A stretch of 64,000 nt of DNA from an uncultured Roseobacter sp. Lineage in GTDB: Bacteria; Pseudomonadota; Alphaproteobacteria; Rhodobacterales; Rhodobacteraceae. The notes under the pieces were generated by a model. It saw only the letters and a list, made by a program, of their open reading frames with translations. It searched no databases and was not told the DNA's origin. The position numbers and the translations under genes were made by a program. The stretch covers positions 372,001 through 436,000 of the forward strand of contig NZ_CANLYL010000002.1 of NCBI RefSeq assembly GCF_947495275.1. Direction: 5' to 3'. Below are positions 33,137 to 44,168 of this stretch, in pieces. Positions within the stretch are counted from its first letter, which is position 1. Each line of letters opens with the position of its first letter.

Positions 33137-35743
33137 ATGGCGTCTTTTTCAAACCATGATGCGCAGCGCAGCCTTAGGGCTGTCCGCTGGCCTTTGCGAC
33201 TCACTTGGCTGGGAATGCTGGCCGAGGCGCTTGTTCAAAGCCTCTGGCCGCTCCTGACGGTTTGCCTTTTCGTCCTGGGTGCCCTGATGCTGGGGCTTCA
33301 GGATGTTGTGATCGTGGAAGTCGTCTGGGCCGCCGCGGTCATTGCCGGGACCGGTGCTCTTGCAACGCTCGGGTACGCCTTTGTCAAATTCCGCGTGCCG
33401 TCGAAGGTGCAGGCAGTTGCCCGTCTTGATGCCAGCCTTCCGGGGCGCCCGCTTCAGGCGCTGTCGGATCAACAGACGATTGGGGCAGATGACGCCGCAT
33501 CGACCGAAGTGTGGCGGGCACATCAGGCGCGCATGGCGGCGCGGGCAGCCAGTGCCGAACCGGTGGCAGCTGATCTGCGGGTTTCTGCCCGCGATCCTTA
33601 TGCGCTTCGCTACCTGGCCATTCTGGTGTTTGGAATAGCCCTTCTCTTTGGCTCCATCTGGCGTGTCGGTTCCGTGGCGCAGATGGCCCCTGGTGGCGCA
33701 GGTCTTGCCGCAGGGCCGGTTTGGGAAGGCTGGGCTGAAAGCCCGCGTTACACAGGGCGCCCGACGATCTACCTCAACGATATCGCCGAAGGGGCGTTGC
33801 GTGTGCCTGTTGGCAGCCTCATCACGCTGCGGCTCTATGGAGAGGTCGGTGCCCTCACCTTATCGGAAACGGTATCCGGCCGGACCGACGTTCCGCCCGC
33901 ATCGGACCCTGCGCAGGATTTCACCGTTGTTCAGAATGGCACGGTCACCATCAACGGTCCCGGTGGGCGCAGTTGGGAGATCGAGGTCATTCCCGATGCG
34001 CCGCCCCAGATTGCGGTCCTCGCTGACCCTGACGCCTCCGCCATGGGGGAAATGACATTGCCTTTCGAGGCGAGCGACGATTACGGCGTCGAGGCCGGTG
34101 AAGCGCGCTTCACGCTCGATCTGGCATCGGTGGAACGGCGTTATGGCCTGACAATTGATCCGGAAACGCGTCCGGATCTCATTGTACCCCTGCCAACCCC
34201 GATCGCGGGCAACCGACGCGCCTTCGAGGAAAATCTGATTGAGGATTTTTCCGAACATCCATGGGCTAATCTGCCTGTGCTGGCGCATCTTTCGGCCCTT
34301 GATGGCGCGGAGCAAAAGTTTGAGACAGCACCGCGCCCGATGGTTTTGCCGGGGCGCCGTTTCTTTGATCCGGTCGCGGCGGCGGTCATCGAACAGCGCC
34401 GAGATTTGCTGTGGTCGCGTGTCAACAACGGGCGCATCAGCCAGATTTTGCGCGCAACCTCCTATCTGCCGGAAGACTTGTTTCGCAAACAGACCGACGC
34501 CTTGCGCCTGCGCAAGGTGATCCGTCAGTTGGAGACTTTTGCCAACTATGGCCTCAGCGATGACATGCAGGAAGATCTGGCGCAGGAGATGTGGGATTTG
34601 GCGCTCATTCTCGAAGAGGGTGATCTGGCGGATGCTGCCGAGCGCATGCGCCGGGCACAGGAACGCCTGAACGAAGCCATCAAGAACGGCGCATCGGACG
34701 AGGAGATTGCGGAATTGATGCGTGAGCTCCGCCGAGCGACGGAAGACTATCTGCAACAGCTCTCTCGTCAAGCGCAGCGTCAGCAGGAGGAAAACCAAAA
34801 CGGCCCGCCCGGGGACCAGCAGAATTCCATGCAGATGACCCAGGATGACCTGCAGCGGATGATGGACCGCATTCAGGAACTGATGGAACAAGGCCGGATG
34901 GCTGAGGCGCAACAGGCTCTGCAGGAATTGCAGGAAATGATGGAAAATATGCGCGTCACCCAAAGCCAACAGGGACAGGGCGGGCAAAGCGCTGGCGAGC
35001 AGGCCATGGAAGGTCTGTCAGAAACGTTGCGTGAACAACAAGGGCTGTCCGATCAGGCTTTCCGTGATCTTCAGGAACAATTCAATCCCGGTGCGCAGGC
35101 TGGCGAAAGTGAAGGCAACGAAGGGCGCAACGGCGGGCAGGGCCAGGGTCAAAGTCATGAAGGGCAGCAGGGTCGCGGTGAAGGCGGAGACCAACAAAGC
35201 GGGGCGCAGGATGGTGATCCGTCGCAGGGACAGCAAGGGCAGGGCACAGAGGGATCTATCGCCGAGCGTCAGCGTGCGCTGCGTGAGGAATTGCGCCGCC
35301 AACAGCAAAATCTGCCGGGAGCTGGCACCACCGAAGGGGATGCGGCCAGAGGGGCGTTGGATCGGGCCGGTCGTGCGATGGATGACGCCGAAGAGGCGCT
35401 GCGGAACGACGATCTGGCGGAAGCAATCGACAATCAGGGTCAGGCCATGGAGGCGTTGCGAGAAGGCATGCGTGCCTTGGGCGAAATGATGGCGCAGCAG
35501 GAACAGAACCAGCAGCCGGGGCAGGGGACACAGCAGTCCGACCGCCGTGCGGAAAACCGCGATCCACTGGGTCGCGAAGCAGGTAATTCAGGCGCGGATG
35601 GGGACAATGGCCCCTTGGCGCTCAACGATGATGCCTATGGTCGGGCGCGCGAACTTCTGGATGAAATTCGCCGCCGTTCGGGACAGGTCGAACGCCCGGA
35701 AGTCGAGCGTGACTATCTCAAACGGTTGCTGGATCGGTTCTAG
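33137..35743 (+). CDS. DUF4175/TIGR02302-type large membrane-anchored protein
   Basis: 868 residues. Two or three N-terminal membrane segments (about 25–70 and 155–175), a β-rich region with PPQIAVLADPDASAMGEMTLPFEASDDYGVEAG, then long helices very rich in Gln, Glu and Arg (about 470–620; RMRRAQERLNEAIKNGASDEEI, QALQELQEMMENMR) and a Gly/Gln low-complexity stretch (about 620–700). This layout is the TIGR02302/DUF4175 family found after lysA in alphaproteobacteria. Function is not established; a cell-envelope role is likely. Confidence 0.85.
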   Translation: MASFSNHDAQRSLRAVRWPLRLTWLGMLAEALVQSLWPLLTVCLFVLGALMLGLQDVVIVEVVWAAAVIAGTGALATLGYAFVKFRVPSKVQAVARLDASLPGRPLQALSDQQTIGADDAASTEVWRAHQARMAARAASAEPVAADLRVSARDPYALRYLAILVFGIALLFGSIWRVGSVAQMAPGGAGLAAGPVWEGWAESPRYTGRPTIYLNDIAEGALRVPVGSLITLRLYGEVGALTLSETVSGRTDVPPASDPAQDFTVVQNGTVTINGPGGRSWEIEVIPDAPPQIAVLADPDASAMGEMTLPFEASDDYGVEAGEARFTLDLASVERRYGLTIDPETRPDLIVPLPTPIAGNRRAFEENLIEDFSEHPWANLPVLAHLSALDGAEQKFETAPRPMVLPGRRFFDPVAAAVIEQRRDLLWSRVNNGRISQILRATSYLPEDLFRKQTDALRLRKVIRQLETFANYGLSDDMQEDLAQEMWDLALILEEGDLADAAERMRRAQERLNEAIKNGASDEEIAELMRELRRATEDYLQQLSRQAQRQQEENQNGPPGDQQNSMQMTQDDLQRMMDRIQELMEQGRMAEAQQALQELQEMMENMRVTQSQQGQGGQSAGEQAMEGLSETLREQQGLSDQAFRDLQEQFNPGAQAGESEGNEGRNGGQGQGQSHEGQQGRGEGGDQQSGAQDGDPSQGQQGQGTEGSIAERQRALREELRRQQQNLPGAGTTEGDAARGALDRAGRAMDDAEEALRNDDLAEAIDNQGQAMEALREGMRALGEMMAQQEQNQQPGQGTQQSDRRAENRDPLGREAGNSGADGDNGPLALNDDAYGRARELLDEIRRRSGQVERPEVERDYLKRLLDRF

Positions 35744-35756
35744 CCGTCTGCCCGTT

Positions 35757-36635
35757 TTAGCGACTGCTTGAATCGGCGGCGGCATCCAGCCAACTCAGAA
35801 CGCCCTCGGCTTTGGTATCGAGCCACATACGCCCTTGATCGACGTATCCGACATAGGCACTGATCCATGGATCGGCCTGCGGCAGGGTCTCTGCGACCGG
35901 CTGCGCGTACACATAAAGACAAACGAGTACCACAACCGTAAAGACTGCCGTCAGAAACCCGCGCCCGAAGCGACGCTTTTCTTGCGCTTCGACCTGAGCG
36001 GTCTGGCCGGGATCATCGTTGGGTGAGCGGTCGCTGTTGGACCTTAGCGTGGAATTGATCTCTTCGATATCGGGGAGCAGGTCGCGGCGTGATCCGATGG
36101 CCGCGGCTGTCTCCATGGCGAATTCGGCCGGATCTTCGCCGCGCATCCGCGCCATGCGGTCTCGCGCTTCGCGTGCGCGTTTACGGGCCTCATTGCTGCC
36201 ATCCGCGTCGTCCAAGCCTAGATCCGGCTGGCTCTCCACGGTCCCTGAAGTTTCGTTTTGACGTGCCCGCGCTTCCAGCTCCGCTTCTTCGCGCAGCAGG
36301 TTTGCAATATTGGGATCCAGTGATCTGCGTGTGGGTTGCCCGATGGTCTCGTCGTCCTGAGGTGTTTCGGGGATTTCGTCGGCCACCGGGGCAGGGTCTG
36401 CCTGGGGCTCTTCATCCTCGCGTGGTGTCTCGGCGGGGTCTTCGTCAGGCCGAATGACCTCTTCATCCGGCTGCGGGGCCAGTCGCTCGGCCTCTTCTGC
36501 CTCTGCCACCGCGTCGGGGTGTTCCTGAAACCAGGTCTTCCCGCAATTGGAGCATTGTACATCCCGCCCATCCAGTGGCATCACAGCATCGGGCACTTCG
36601 TATTGCGCGTCGCAATTGGGACAAATCAAGCGCAT
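35757..36635 (-). CDS. Zinc-ribbon (MJ0042-type) membrane protein
   Basis: 292 residues. N-terminal zinc finger MRLICPNCDAQYEVPD…VQCSNCGKTWF with two CxxC pairs (residues 5–8 and 28–31), a long acidic, Pro/Glu-rich linker (about 45–130), and one membrane segment near 222–242 (GFLTAVFTVVVLVCLYVYAQP). This is the MJ0042/zinc_ribbon_5 layout common in alphaproteobacteria next to ftsE. Function unknown. It converges with the DUF4175 gene (13-bp gap) and diverges from ftsE (166 bp: 36636–36801, likely both promoters). Confidence 0.82.
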   Translation of the reverse strand: MRLICPNCDAQYEVPDAVMPLDGRDVQCSNCGKTWFQEHPDAVAEAEEAERLAPQPDEEVIRPDEDPAETPREDEEPQADPAPVADEIPETPQDDETIGQPTRRSLDPNIANLLREEAELEARARQNETSGTVESQPDLGLDDADGSNEARKRAREARDRMARMRGEDPAEFAMETAAAIGSRRDLLPDIEEINSTLRSNSDRSPNDDPGQTAQVEAQEKRRFGRGFLTAVFTVVVLVCLYVYAQPVAETLPQADPWISAYVGYVDQGRMWLDTKAEGVLSWLDAAADSSSR

Positions 36636-36801
36636 GTTACATCCTGCTGCATATCAACCCCGGTTCCTGTTGTTTTTTTCTGCACCATATTGCCATCATC
36701 GCTGTGCGAAAAGTGTTAACTGCGAACAATGCAGGTATGTGATGCATTGAAACCAGACCGGTGCTGAGGCACAACAGCGCAGAAGTTTTTCGGGGGACCG
36801 T

Positions 36802-37479
36802 GTGATCGAGCTGAATAATGTCGCCTACAGCTATGGCGGCGGCGCGCTACTTTCTGAGATTTCGCTCAAACTGGCTCCGGGGTCCTTTCATTTTTTGACA
36901 GGCCCATCAGGCGCCGGGAAAACGACCTTGCTCAAATTATGCTACGGCGCTCTATTGCCGACTTCCGGTGAGGTGACATTTTTCGGCGACGATCTGCGCA
37001 AAATGGAGCGCGATGGGATTGCGGTTCTGAGACGTCGCATGGGTGTCGTGCATCAGGATTGTCAATTTCTCAACCATCTGTCAGTTGCGGAAAACATCGC
37101 CTTGCCGCTCAGTGTGTCTGGCCGTCACGTGGATGCCGCAGGCGATGATCTGACAGAGCTGATGGCCTGGGTTGGTCTGACGCACCGCGCGGATGCTCTT
37201 CCGCCAGAATTATCGGGAGGCGAGCGGCAACGCGCGGCGCTCGCACGCGCTGTGATCATGTCACCAGATGTCATTCTTGCCGATGAGCCGACCGGCAACG
37301 TGGATTGGGAAATGTCGCAACGTCTGCTCAGGCTGTTGGTGGAACTCAACAAGATGGGAAAGACCGTATTGGTCGCAACCCATGATCTCAGCCTCATTCG
37401 CGCCGCCAAAAGCCAGGTTCAGGCCCGGGTTCTGCGCATTGCAAACCAGCGCGTCCAACTTGCCGGAGCCGACCTATGA
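36802..37479 (+). CDS. ftsE: Cell-division ATP-binding protein FtsE
   Basis: 225 residues. ABC ATPase: Walker A GPSGAGKTTLL (Lys40), signature LSGGERQRAALARA, Walker B VILADEPTGNVD, and NHLSVAENIALPL typical of FtsE. With FtsX it controls cell-wall hydrolases at division. The stop overlaps the ftsX start (ATGA, 37476). Confidence 0.93.
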   Translation: MIELNNVAYSYGGGALLSEISLKLAPGSFHFLTGPSGAGKTTLLKLCYGALLPTSGEVTFFGDDLRKMERDGIAVLRRRMGVVHQDCQFLNHLSVAENIALPLSVSGRHVDAAGDDLTELMAWVGLTHRADALPPELSGGERQRAALARAVIMSPDVILADEPTGNVDWEMSQRLLRLLVELNKMGKTVLVATHDLSLIRAAKSQVQARVLRIANQRVQLAGADL

Positions 37480-38381
37480 AAGTCGTCAGCAAAGATTTGC
37501 GCCGTCTTGTCTGGGGGGATCGTCAGGCTGACCGGGTTGTCCCGCCAACGGGATTTACCGCCCATTTGACCGTGTTCGCCGCTGGCGCCATGGCGTTCCT
37601 TGCCGTTTTTGCGATGGCTTTGTCACTTGCCTCCGGTCGACTGGCTGTGCGTTGGGGCGACGAACTGGCGCGTTCCTCAACCATCCGCATCGTGGCCCCA
37701 CTCGATCAAAGAGCGGCGCAAACCGAGGCTGCTTTGGGCATTCTGCAAACCACTGCTGGCGTGGCTTTTGCGCGGGCTTTGGATGACGCCGAGCAACAGG
37801 CGCTTCTGGCCCCGTGGTTTGGTGCTGATCTGGACCTTCAGGCCTTGCCGGTGCCGAGGCTGATCGAGGTCATCGAAGAAGACAGCGGGTTTGATGCGGC
37901 GGGGTTGCGTTTGCGATTGGCGGCAGAGGTTCCGGGTGCCGTTCTGGACGATCATACACAATGGCGCGCACCGCTTGTGCAGGCGGCCAACAGACTGAAG
38001 CTGCTGGGTTGGCTGTCGGCAGCCCTATTGGGTGTGTCAGTGGCTGCTATGATCACACTGGCCGCCAATGCGGCGCTGGCTGCCAACGCGCAAGTCATTG
38101 CCGTTCTGCGGTTGGTTGGGGCCACGGATCGCTACATTGCTCAGGCATTCATCCGGCGCTTTACCCTGCGCGCTTTTGGCGGGGCTCTGGTTGGATCCGT
38201 TATCGCGATGACAGCTTTGCTGTTTTTACCCGCAGCTTCCGACACCGGCGGCTTTTTAACCGGTCTGGGCTTTCAGGGCTGGCATTGGTTTTTGCCTTTC
38301 ACCATTCCCCTGCTTGCCGCTTGTTTTGCTTTCTTCGCAACGGGCGCTGCGGCGGGCCGCGCACTGAAGAGGTTGGCGTGA
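37476..38381 (+). CDS. ftsX: Cell-division membrane protein FtsX
   Basis: 301 residues with four membrane segments (about 30–52, 170–195, 222–250, 265–290), an extracytoplasmic loop between the first two, and the permease part LAANAALAANAQVIAVLRLVGATDRYIAQAFIRRF that is conserved in FtsX. Coupled to ftsE by a 4-base overlap and to plsC by TGATG. Confidence 0.9.
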   Translation: MKVVSKDLRRLVWGDRQADRVVPPTGFTAHLTVFAAGAMAFLAVFAMALSLASGRLAVRWGDELARSSTIRIVAPLDQRAAQTEAALGILQTTAGVAFARALDDAEQQALLAPWFGADLDLQALPVPRLIEVIEEDSGFDAAGLRLRLAAEVPGAVLDDHTQWRAPLVQAANRLKLLGWLSAALLGVSVAAMITLAANAALAANAQVIAVLRLVGATDRYIAQAFIRRFTLRAFGGALVGSVIAMTALLFLPAASDTGGFLTGLGFQGWHWFLPFTIPLLAACFAFFATGAAAGRALKRLA

Positions 38382-39112
38382 TGTTTCAATACGTTCGGTC
38401 GGTGATATTCATCATTCAAATGTATATCTCCATGCCGGTTGTTGGTCTGCTCTTTGCACCCTGGGCGATGTTCAGCCGTAAGGGTGCGTATGCCGCCTGC
38501 AAAACCTATTCGCGCTACGTTTTCTGGACAGCAAGCTGGATGGTTGGTCTGCGCTGCGAAGTGCGGGGCACGGTGCCTCAGGGAGAGGCGCTGATTGCCG
38601 CCAAACACCAGAGTTTCCTGGACATCATGATGATCTTCACCGCGCTTCCGGCCGCCAAATTCATTATGAAAAAGGAAATACTCATGACCCCGGTGATTGG
38701 GCAATATGCCCGGCGTCTGGGCTGTGTTGCGGTTGATCGTGGCAAACGCGGTGCGGCCATCGAAAAGATGGTGGCAGATGTGAATGCGGGCCGTGCTGAA
38801 CCCGGGCAGCTGATTATCTATTCGCAGGGGACGCGCGTACCACCGGGCAAGAAAATGCCCTACAAGGTCGGTACAGCCGTCTTGTATGAACAGCTGAACC
38901 AGCCATGCGTACCTGTGGCCACAAACGTCGGTGTCTTGTGGCCGAAGCGCGGCATGTTGCGCAAACCCGGCGTCGCGGTTGTGGAATTCATGCCACAGAT
39001 TGCTCCCGGCATGGAGCGGAACGCCTTCATGAAAGAGCTGGAGACATCGGTTGAAGATCGCTCCGATGCATTGATGGTTGAGGCGGGATTTGAGCGTGAC
39101 GAAACGTCCTGA
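38381..39112 (+). CDS. plsC: 1-acyl-sn-glycerol-3-phosphate acyltransferase
   Basis: 243 residues from ATG 38381, which shares a base with the ftsX stop. Phosphatidic acid synthesis at the inner membrane. Motif I KHQSFLDIMM gives the HxxxxD catalytic pair; motif III is YSQGTRVPPG (Gln in place of the common Glu of EGTR); motif II-like KKEILMTPVIGQYARRLG. One N-terminal membrane segment. The gene overlaps the next by 17 bases. Confidence 0.9.
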   Translation: MFQYVRSVIFIIQMYISMPVVGLLFAPWAMFSRKGAYAACKTYSRYVFWTASWMVGLRCEVRGTVPQGEALIAAKHQSFLDIMMIFTALPAAKFIMKKEILMTPVIGQYARRLGCVAVDRGKRGAAIEKMVADVNAGRAEPGQLIIYSQGTRVPPGKKMPYKVGTAVLYEQLNQPCVPVATNVGVLWPKRGMLRKPGVAVVEFMPQIAPGMERNAFMKELETSVEDRSDALMVEAGFERDETS

Positions 39113-39713
39113 GAAGATTGAGACAACGGACGCATTGCTGGAGCTTTACGGCAAGCCCGGCGCACCGTCGCTGCGCAAGGTTGCAGGCCGCATGACGCCG
39201 CTCTATCGCAAGTGGATCACGGCCTCGAAGCTCTGTGTTCTGAGTACCGTTGGTGCGGCAGGCACCGATGGCAGCCCGCGCGGTGATGACGGGCCGGTGG
39301 TGCTGGAACTTGACCGCGGGACTCTTGCAATGCCCGATTGGCGTGGCAACAACCGGTTGGATTCGCTGCGAAATATTGTCGAAGATGGGCGTGTTTCGCT
39401 GATGTTCATCGTGCCGGGGTCGAATAACGTCGTCCGGGTGAACGGGCAGGCGTGGCTGACGGCTGATACAGAAATCCGGCATCGGTTTGCCAAGGGTACA
39501 AAGCTCCCCGCGATTGTGATCATCATTGAAATCAGAGAGATATACACGCAATGCGCGCGTGCTTTTCTGCGCTCGGCAGTCTGGTCCGGGACTGATCAGG
39601 CGGTCGACTTGCCCAGTGTCGGCCAAATCTTGGCGGAAATGACCGATGGGGAAGAAGGCGGCGCACCCTATGATGATGCGTGGGGGGCGCGCGCCGCGAA
39701 AACCATGTGGTAG
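39096..39713 (+). CDS. Pyridoxamine-phosphate-oxidase-like FMN protein (MSMEG_1061-type)
   Basis: 205 residues from GTG 39096; a TTG at 39078 is another option. Split-barrel flavin-binding pattern: LCVLSTVGAAGTDGSPRGDDGPVVL, LAMPDWRGNNRLDSLRNIVEDGRVSLMF, VNGQAWLT. These enzymes reduce or oxidise small molecules using FMN or F420; the substrate is unknown. Overlaps plsC, so co-transcribed. It converges with lpd across a 16-bp gap. Confidence 0.78.
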   Translation: MTKRPEKIETTDALLELYGKPGAPSLRKVAGRMTPLYRKWITASKLCVLSTVGAAGTDGSPRGDDGPVVLELDRGTLAMPDWRGNNRLDSLRNIVEDGRVSLMFIVPGSNNVVRVNGQAWLTADTEIRHRFAKGTKLPAIVIIIEIREIYTQCARAFLRSAVWSGTDQAVDLPSVGQILAEMTDGEEGGAPYDDAWGARAAKTMW

Positions 39714-39729
39714 CCCCGGGCGGGCCGGG

Positions 39730-41118
39730 TCACATATGGATGGCACCATCCCCACAGGCAAGTGCTGCTTCACGCACAGCTTCGGAATAAGTCGGGTGCG
39801 CGTGGCAAGTCATCGCAAGGTCTTCCGCTGACGCCCCGAATTCCATGGCAACGCAAATCTCATGGATCAGATCACCTGCCGCAGGTCCCAGGATATGCGC
39901 GCCTAATATCCGGTCCGTTTCCTTGTCTGCCAGTATCTTGACAAAGCCGTCACCGGCAAAATTCGCCTTGGCCCGTCCATTGCCCATGAAGCTGAACTTG
40001 CCAACCTTATAGGCGCGACCTTCTTCCTTGAGCATCTCTTCGGTGGCACCCACATTGGCCACCTCCGGATGGGTGTAGATCACCCCCGGAATAACGCCGT
40101 AATTCACATGACCATGCTTACCTGCAACCTGTTCGGCGGCGGCCATGCCTTCGTCTTCGGCTTTATGCGCCAGCATCGGCCCTTCGATCACATCGCCGAT
40201 CGCATAGATACCGGGGATATTGGTTTCCCACTTGGCATTGACCGCGATCTGGCCACGCTTGGTCATCTCCACGCCCAATCCGTCAAGGCCCAGACCTTCG
40301 GTGAAGGGTTTGCGCCCGGTCGCAACCAGAACGACATCCGCATCGACCACATGTTCGCTGTCGTCCTTGAGCAGCTTATAGGTCACTTTGGCCTTGGTTT
40401 TTGTGGCATCCGTCTTTTGAACGGCGGCCCCCATGACAAAGGTAAGCCCTTGCTTTTTCAGCGTTCTTTGGAATGTTTTCTGGATTTCGCCGTCCATGCC
40501 GGGGGTGACGAATTTCAAAAACTCGATCACGGTAACCTCGGCCCCGAGCCGCGCATAGACAGACCCCAGTTCCAGCCCGATCACACCCGCGCCGATGACC
40601 ACCATCTTCTTGGGCACCTTGCCCAGTTCCAACGCGCCGGTGGAGGTGACAACGACCTTCTCATCGACCTCGACACCGGGTAGGGACGCAGGCTCAGATC
40701 CCGAGGCAATGATGATGTTCTTGGCTTCATGCACCTCGTCACCGACCTTGACCTTACCCGCTTCAGGGATCGAGCCCCAGCCTTTCAACCAGTCCACCTT
40801 GTTCTTCTTAAAGAGAAATTCGATCCCCTTGGTGTTCTGCTCAATGGTCGTGGATTTATAGGACAACATCTGTTTCCAATCGACCGACGGGGATTTGCCC
40901 TTCAGACCCATTGCCGCGAAATTATGCTCCGCCTCATGCAGCATATGGCTGGCGTGCAGCAGCGCCTTGGAGGGGATGCAGCCCACGTTCAGACAGGTGC
41001 CGCCGAGCGTATCGCGCCCCTCCACACAGGCCACTTTCAGACCCAGTTGCGCACAGCGTATCGCGCAGACATAGCCGCCGGGTCCGGAGCCGATGATGAT
41101 GACGTCATAACTTGCCAT
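39730..41118 (-). CDS. lpd: Dihydrolipoyl dehydrogenase (E3)
   Basis: 462 residues. E3 of 2-oxoglutarate dehydrogenase, reoxidising lipoyl groups with NAD. FAD motif [17 protein letters not shown], redox disulfide [16 protein letters not shown] (Cys40s), NAD motif [17 protein letters not shown], catalytic His-Glu near the end ([15 protein letters not shown]). It is the last gene of the suc group but has 122 bp and repeats upstream, so it may have its own promoter. Confidence 0.96.
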   Translation of the reverse strand: MASYDVIIIGSGPGGYVCAIRCAQLGLKVACVEGRDTLGGTCLNVGCIPSKALLHASHMLHEAEHNFAAMGLKGKSPSVDWKQMLSYKSTTIEQNTKGIEFLFKKNKVDWLKGWGSIPEAGKVKVGDEVHEAKNIIIASGSEPASLPGVEVDEKVVVTSTGALELGKVPKKMVVIGAGVIGLELGSVYARLGAEVTVIEFLKFVTPGMDGEIQKTFQRTLKKQGLTFVMGAAVQKTDATKTKAKVTYKLLKDDSEHVVDADVVLVATGRKPFTEGLGLDGLGVEMTKRGQIAVNAKWETNIPGIYAIGDVIEGPMLAHKAEDEGMAAAEQVAGKHGHVNYGVIPGVIYTHPEVANVGATEEMLKEEGRAYKVGKFSFMGNGRAKANFAGDGFVKILADKETDRILGAHILGPAAGDLIHEICVAMEFGASAEDLAMTCHAHPTYSEAVREAALACGDGAIHM

Positions 41119-41158
41119 GGGTCTCTCCTTGGAGGTATTTCAAAGTCTTTTTCCGCTA

Positions 41159-41185
41159 TGCACAGCCTGTGCACTATCTGTGCAC
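41159..41185. promoter_or_regulatory. GTGCAC repeats upstream of lpd
   Basis: TGCACAGCCTGTGCA (41159–41173) is a perfect inverted repeat with 7-base arms around one C. CTGTGCAC occurs at 41167–41174 and again at 41178–41185, 11 bases apart, about one helical turn. They lie 41–67 bases before the lpd ATG, inside the 122-bp gap to the MAPEG gene. A likely protein-binding site controlling lpd. Confidence 0.5.
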
Positions 41186-41240
41186 CGACCGTACACCGTT
41201 CAAACCAAATCGTTCTCTATTGACCTGCATACTCACCTGC

Positions 41241-41654
41241 TCAGATCAGGGCTGCAAGCAACATTACGCAGGTTGCCGAAAATCCCACACACCAGATGAG
41301 CGACCGCCACGGCACCAGCCCGAAGGCATAGGCCGGCACATAGGCCAAGCGGGCGGCAAGATAGACCCAGGCGCAGGTCTGTGTCACAGGGCTGGATTGC
41401 TCCGCAAGGGTCACGACCAGCACCGCGATGGTAAAAAGGATCAGCGCTTCGAAATGGTTGTTCATGGCGCGGAACAAACGGCCTGTGCGGTCAGAGACTA
41501 ATGCATCAAGTTTCGCGGCACCGAGGGTCTTGGGGTCGCGGGGTCCAAGGGTTTTACCGGTGCCCAGTTCCAGATTGGCAGGCACCGCCATCAGGCCGAA
41601 TTGGACCAGCTGCAGCAAAGCGGCCAGCGTCAGCGCCGTCAGTTCAGGTGTCAT
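41241..41654 (-). CDS. MAPEG family membrane protein
   Basis: 137 residues, four predicted membrane helices. LTLAALLQLVQFGLMAV, RLFRAMNNHFEALILF (the RxxRAxxNxxE core of MAPEG proteins) and LAARLAYVPAYAFGLVPWRSLIW are family-typical. The eukaryotic family handles glutathione and eicosanoids; the role of the bacterial form is unknown. Its start overlaps the second MAPEG gene's stop region (41651–41654). Confidence 0.82.
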   Translation of the reverse strand: MTPELTALTLAALLQLVQFGLMAVPANLELGTGKTLGPRDPKTLGAAKLDALVSDRTGRLFRAMNNHFEALILFTIAVLVVTLAEQSSPVTQTCAWVYLAARLAYVPAYAFGLVPWRSLIWCVGFSATCVMLLAALI

Positions 41655-42034
41655 AACGCCAGCAGGTAAAGCGCGATGGTGGCGACGATCCCGACCATCC
41701 AGGCGAGGCTGCGAATGCCGGTGATGCGCAAGGCATAGGCGGGCAGATACACAAGCCGCGCGATCAGAAAGACCTGTGCGGCCAGCAGGCTGGCGTTGGA
41801 GGTGCTCTGGGTCACTTCCAGCAGCAGAACGGCGGGGGCAAAGAGCGCCATTGCCGTGACAGAATTGCTGAGCGCCCGGTCAAGACGCCCCGCAATGCCG
41901 GAGACGGTACGCTGCTCATCGCGGCTGGAGAGCAGATACCCCATGCCCAACTGGGTCATGGCGCCGGTGGCCTGCAGGATCAGCGTGAGAATGACCAGAA
42001 GGCCGTAAAGGGCGAGGATGGTGACTTCGGTCAT
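41651..42034 (-). CDS. Second MAPEG family membrane protein
   Basis: 127 residues, four membrane helices. Weaker but clear copies of the MAPEG pattern: GIAGRLDRALSNSVTAMALFAP and IARLVYLPAYALRITGIRSLAWMVG, which aligns with the same region of the neighbouring gene. Probably a tandem duplicate of it. Four-base overlaps tie it to both neighbours. Confidence 0.78.
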   Translation of the reverse strand: MTEVTILALYGLLVILTLILQATGAMTQLGMGYLLSSRDEQRTVSGIAGRLDRALSNSVTAMALFAPAVLLLEVTQSTSNASLLAAQVFLIARLVYLPAYALRITGIRSLAWMVGIVATIALYLLAL

Positions 42035-42630
42035 TTTTGTTCGCCCCCTTCAGATTCGTCCTCAAAAAGCAGTTCGTCTAATGCTACGATTCCGGCAGCA
42101 GCTGAAGCCCTCATCAGATGACTGAGAACAGTGCCGACCATAATAGCCGCAATACTACGCCAACCGCCCGAACTTGCGGAAACATCTTCTGAAAAGACCT
42201 CAGAATGGTTCCACGAGTTAAGTAAAATCCCAACAATTAGTGCCGCCGTCAGAAACACCAACAAACCCGCAATTCCAGAAGCCGTTTGATGCTTGTTATT
42301 TGCGTCTCGAAGGAATTCGGCAAGCAGTGCGTTTTGCGTGTCCCCAACTCTTTTGGCCCTGAGCGCAAAGCTTTTTTCGGAAAACCGTTTCCCTTGACCA
42401 ATACATCCTAAAAACATGACGATCGTTCCGAGCGCTAAAGAAAGCACAAACACTAAGACGTACAGTATTATTAATTGAAACGATACGGGTCCCTCGTTTC
42501 CTAAGTTGTCGAAAAACCTCACCGGCAACATGTCTACATAGTACAGCCCTGCTAAGGCAAGGAAGCCAAAGCAGAACCGATTAAGTGTTTGACCCGAACT
42601 TCGAACCGCAGATATCGATTCCGCAATCAT
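42031..42630 (-). CDS. Hypothetical membrane protein, AT-richer than neighbours
   Basis: 199 residues with three or four membrane segments (about 18–37, 50–75, 115–140, 155–180). No family recognised. Sampled 60-base lines within it (42181, 42241, 42421) are 37%, 48% and 37% GC, against high GC in sucB next door. This suggests recent acquisition into the operon between sucB and the MAPEG genes. It still fits the operon by a 4-base overlap downstream and 4 bases to sucB upstream. Confidence 0.65.
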   Translation of the reverse strand: MIAESISAVRSSGQTLNRFCFGFLALAGLYYVDMLPVRFFDNLGNEGPVSFQLIILYVLVFVLSLALGTIVMFLGCIGQGKRFSEKSFALRAKRVGDTQNALLAEFLRDANNKHQTASGIAGLLVFLTAALIVGILLNSWNHSEVFSEDVSASSGGWRSIAAIMVGTVLSHLMRASAAAGIVALDELLFEDESEGGEQK

Positions 42631-42634
42631 GGTC

Positions 42635-44146
<1,512 letters not shown>

Positions 44147-44168
44147 GTGTATTTTCCTTCGCCCATGA

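Noticed and set aside
33860-34987. Minus-strand 375-codon frame inside the DUF4175 gene
   Set aside because: Leu/His-rich reflection of Gln/Glu-rich helices on the coding strand.
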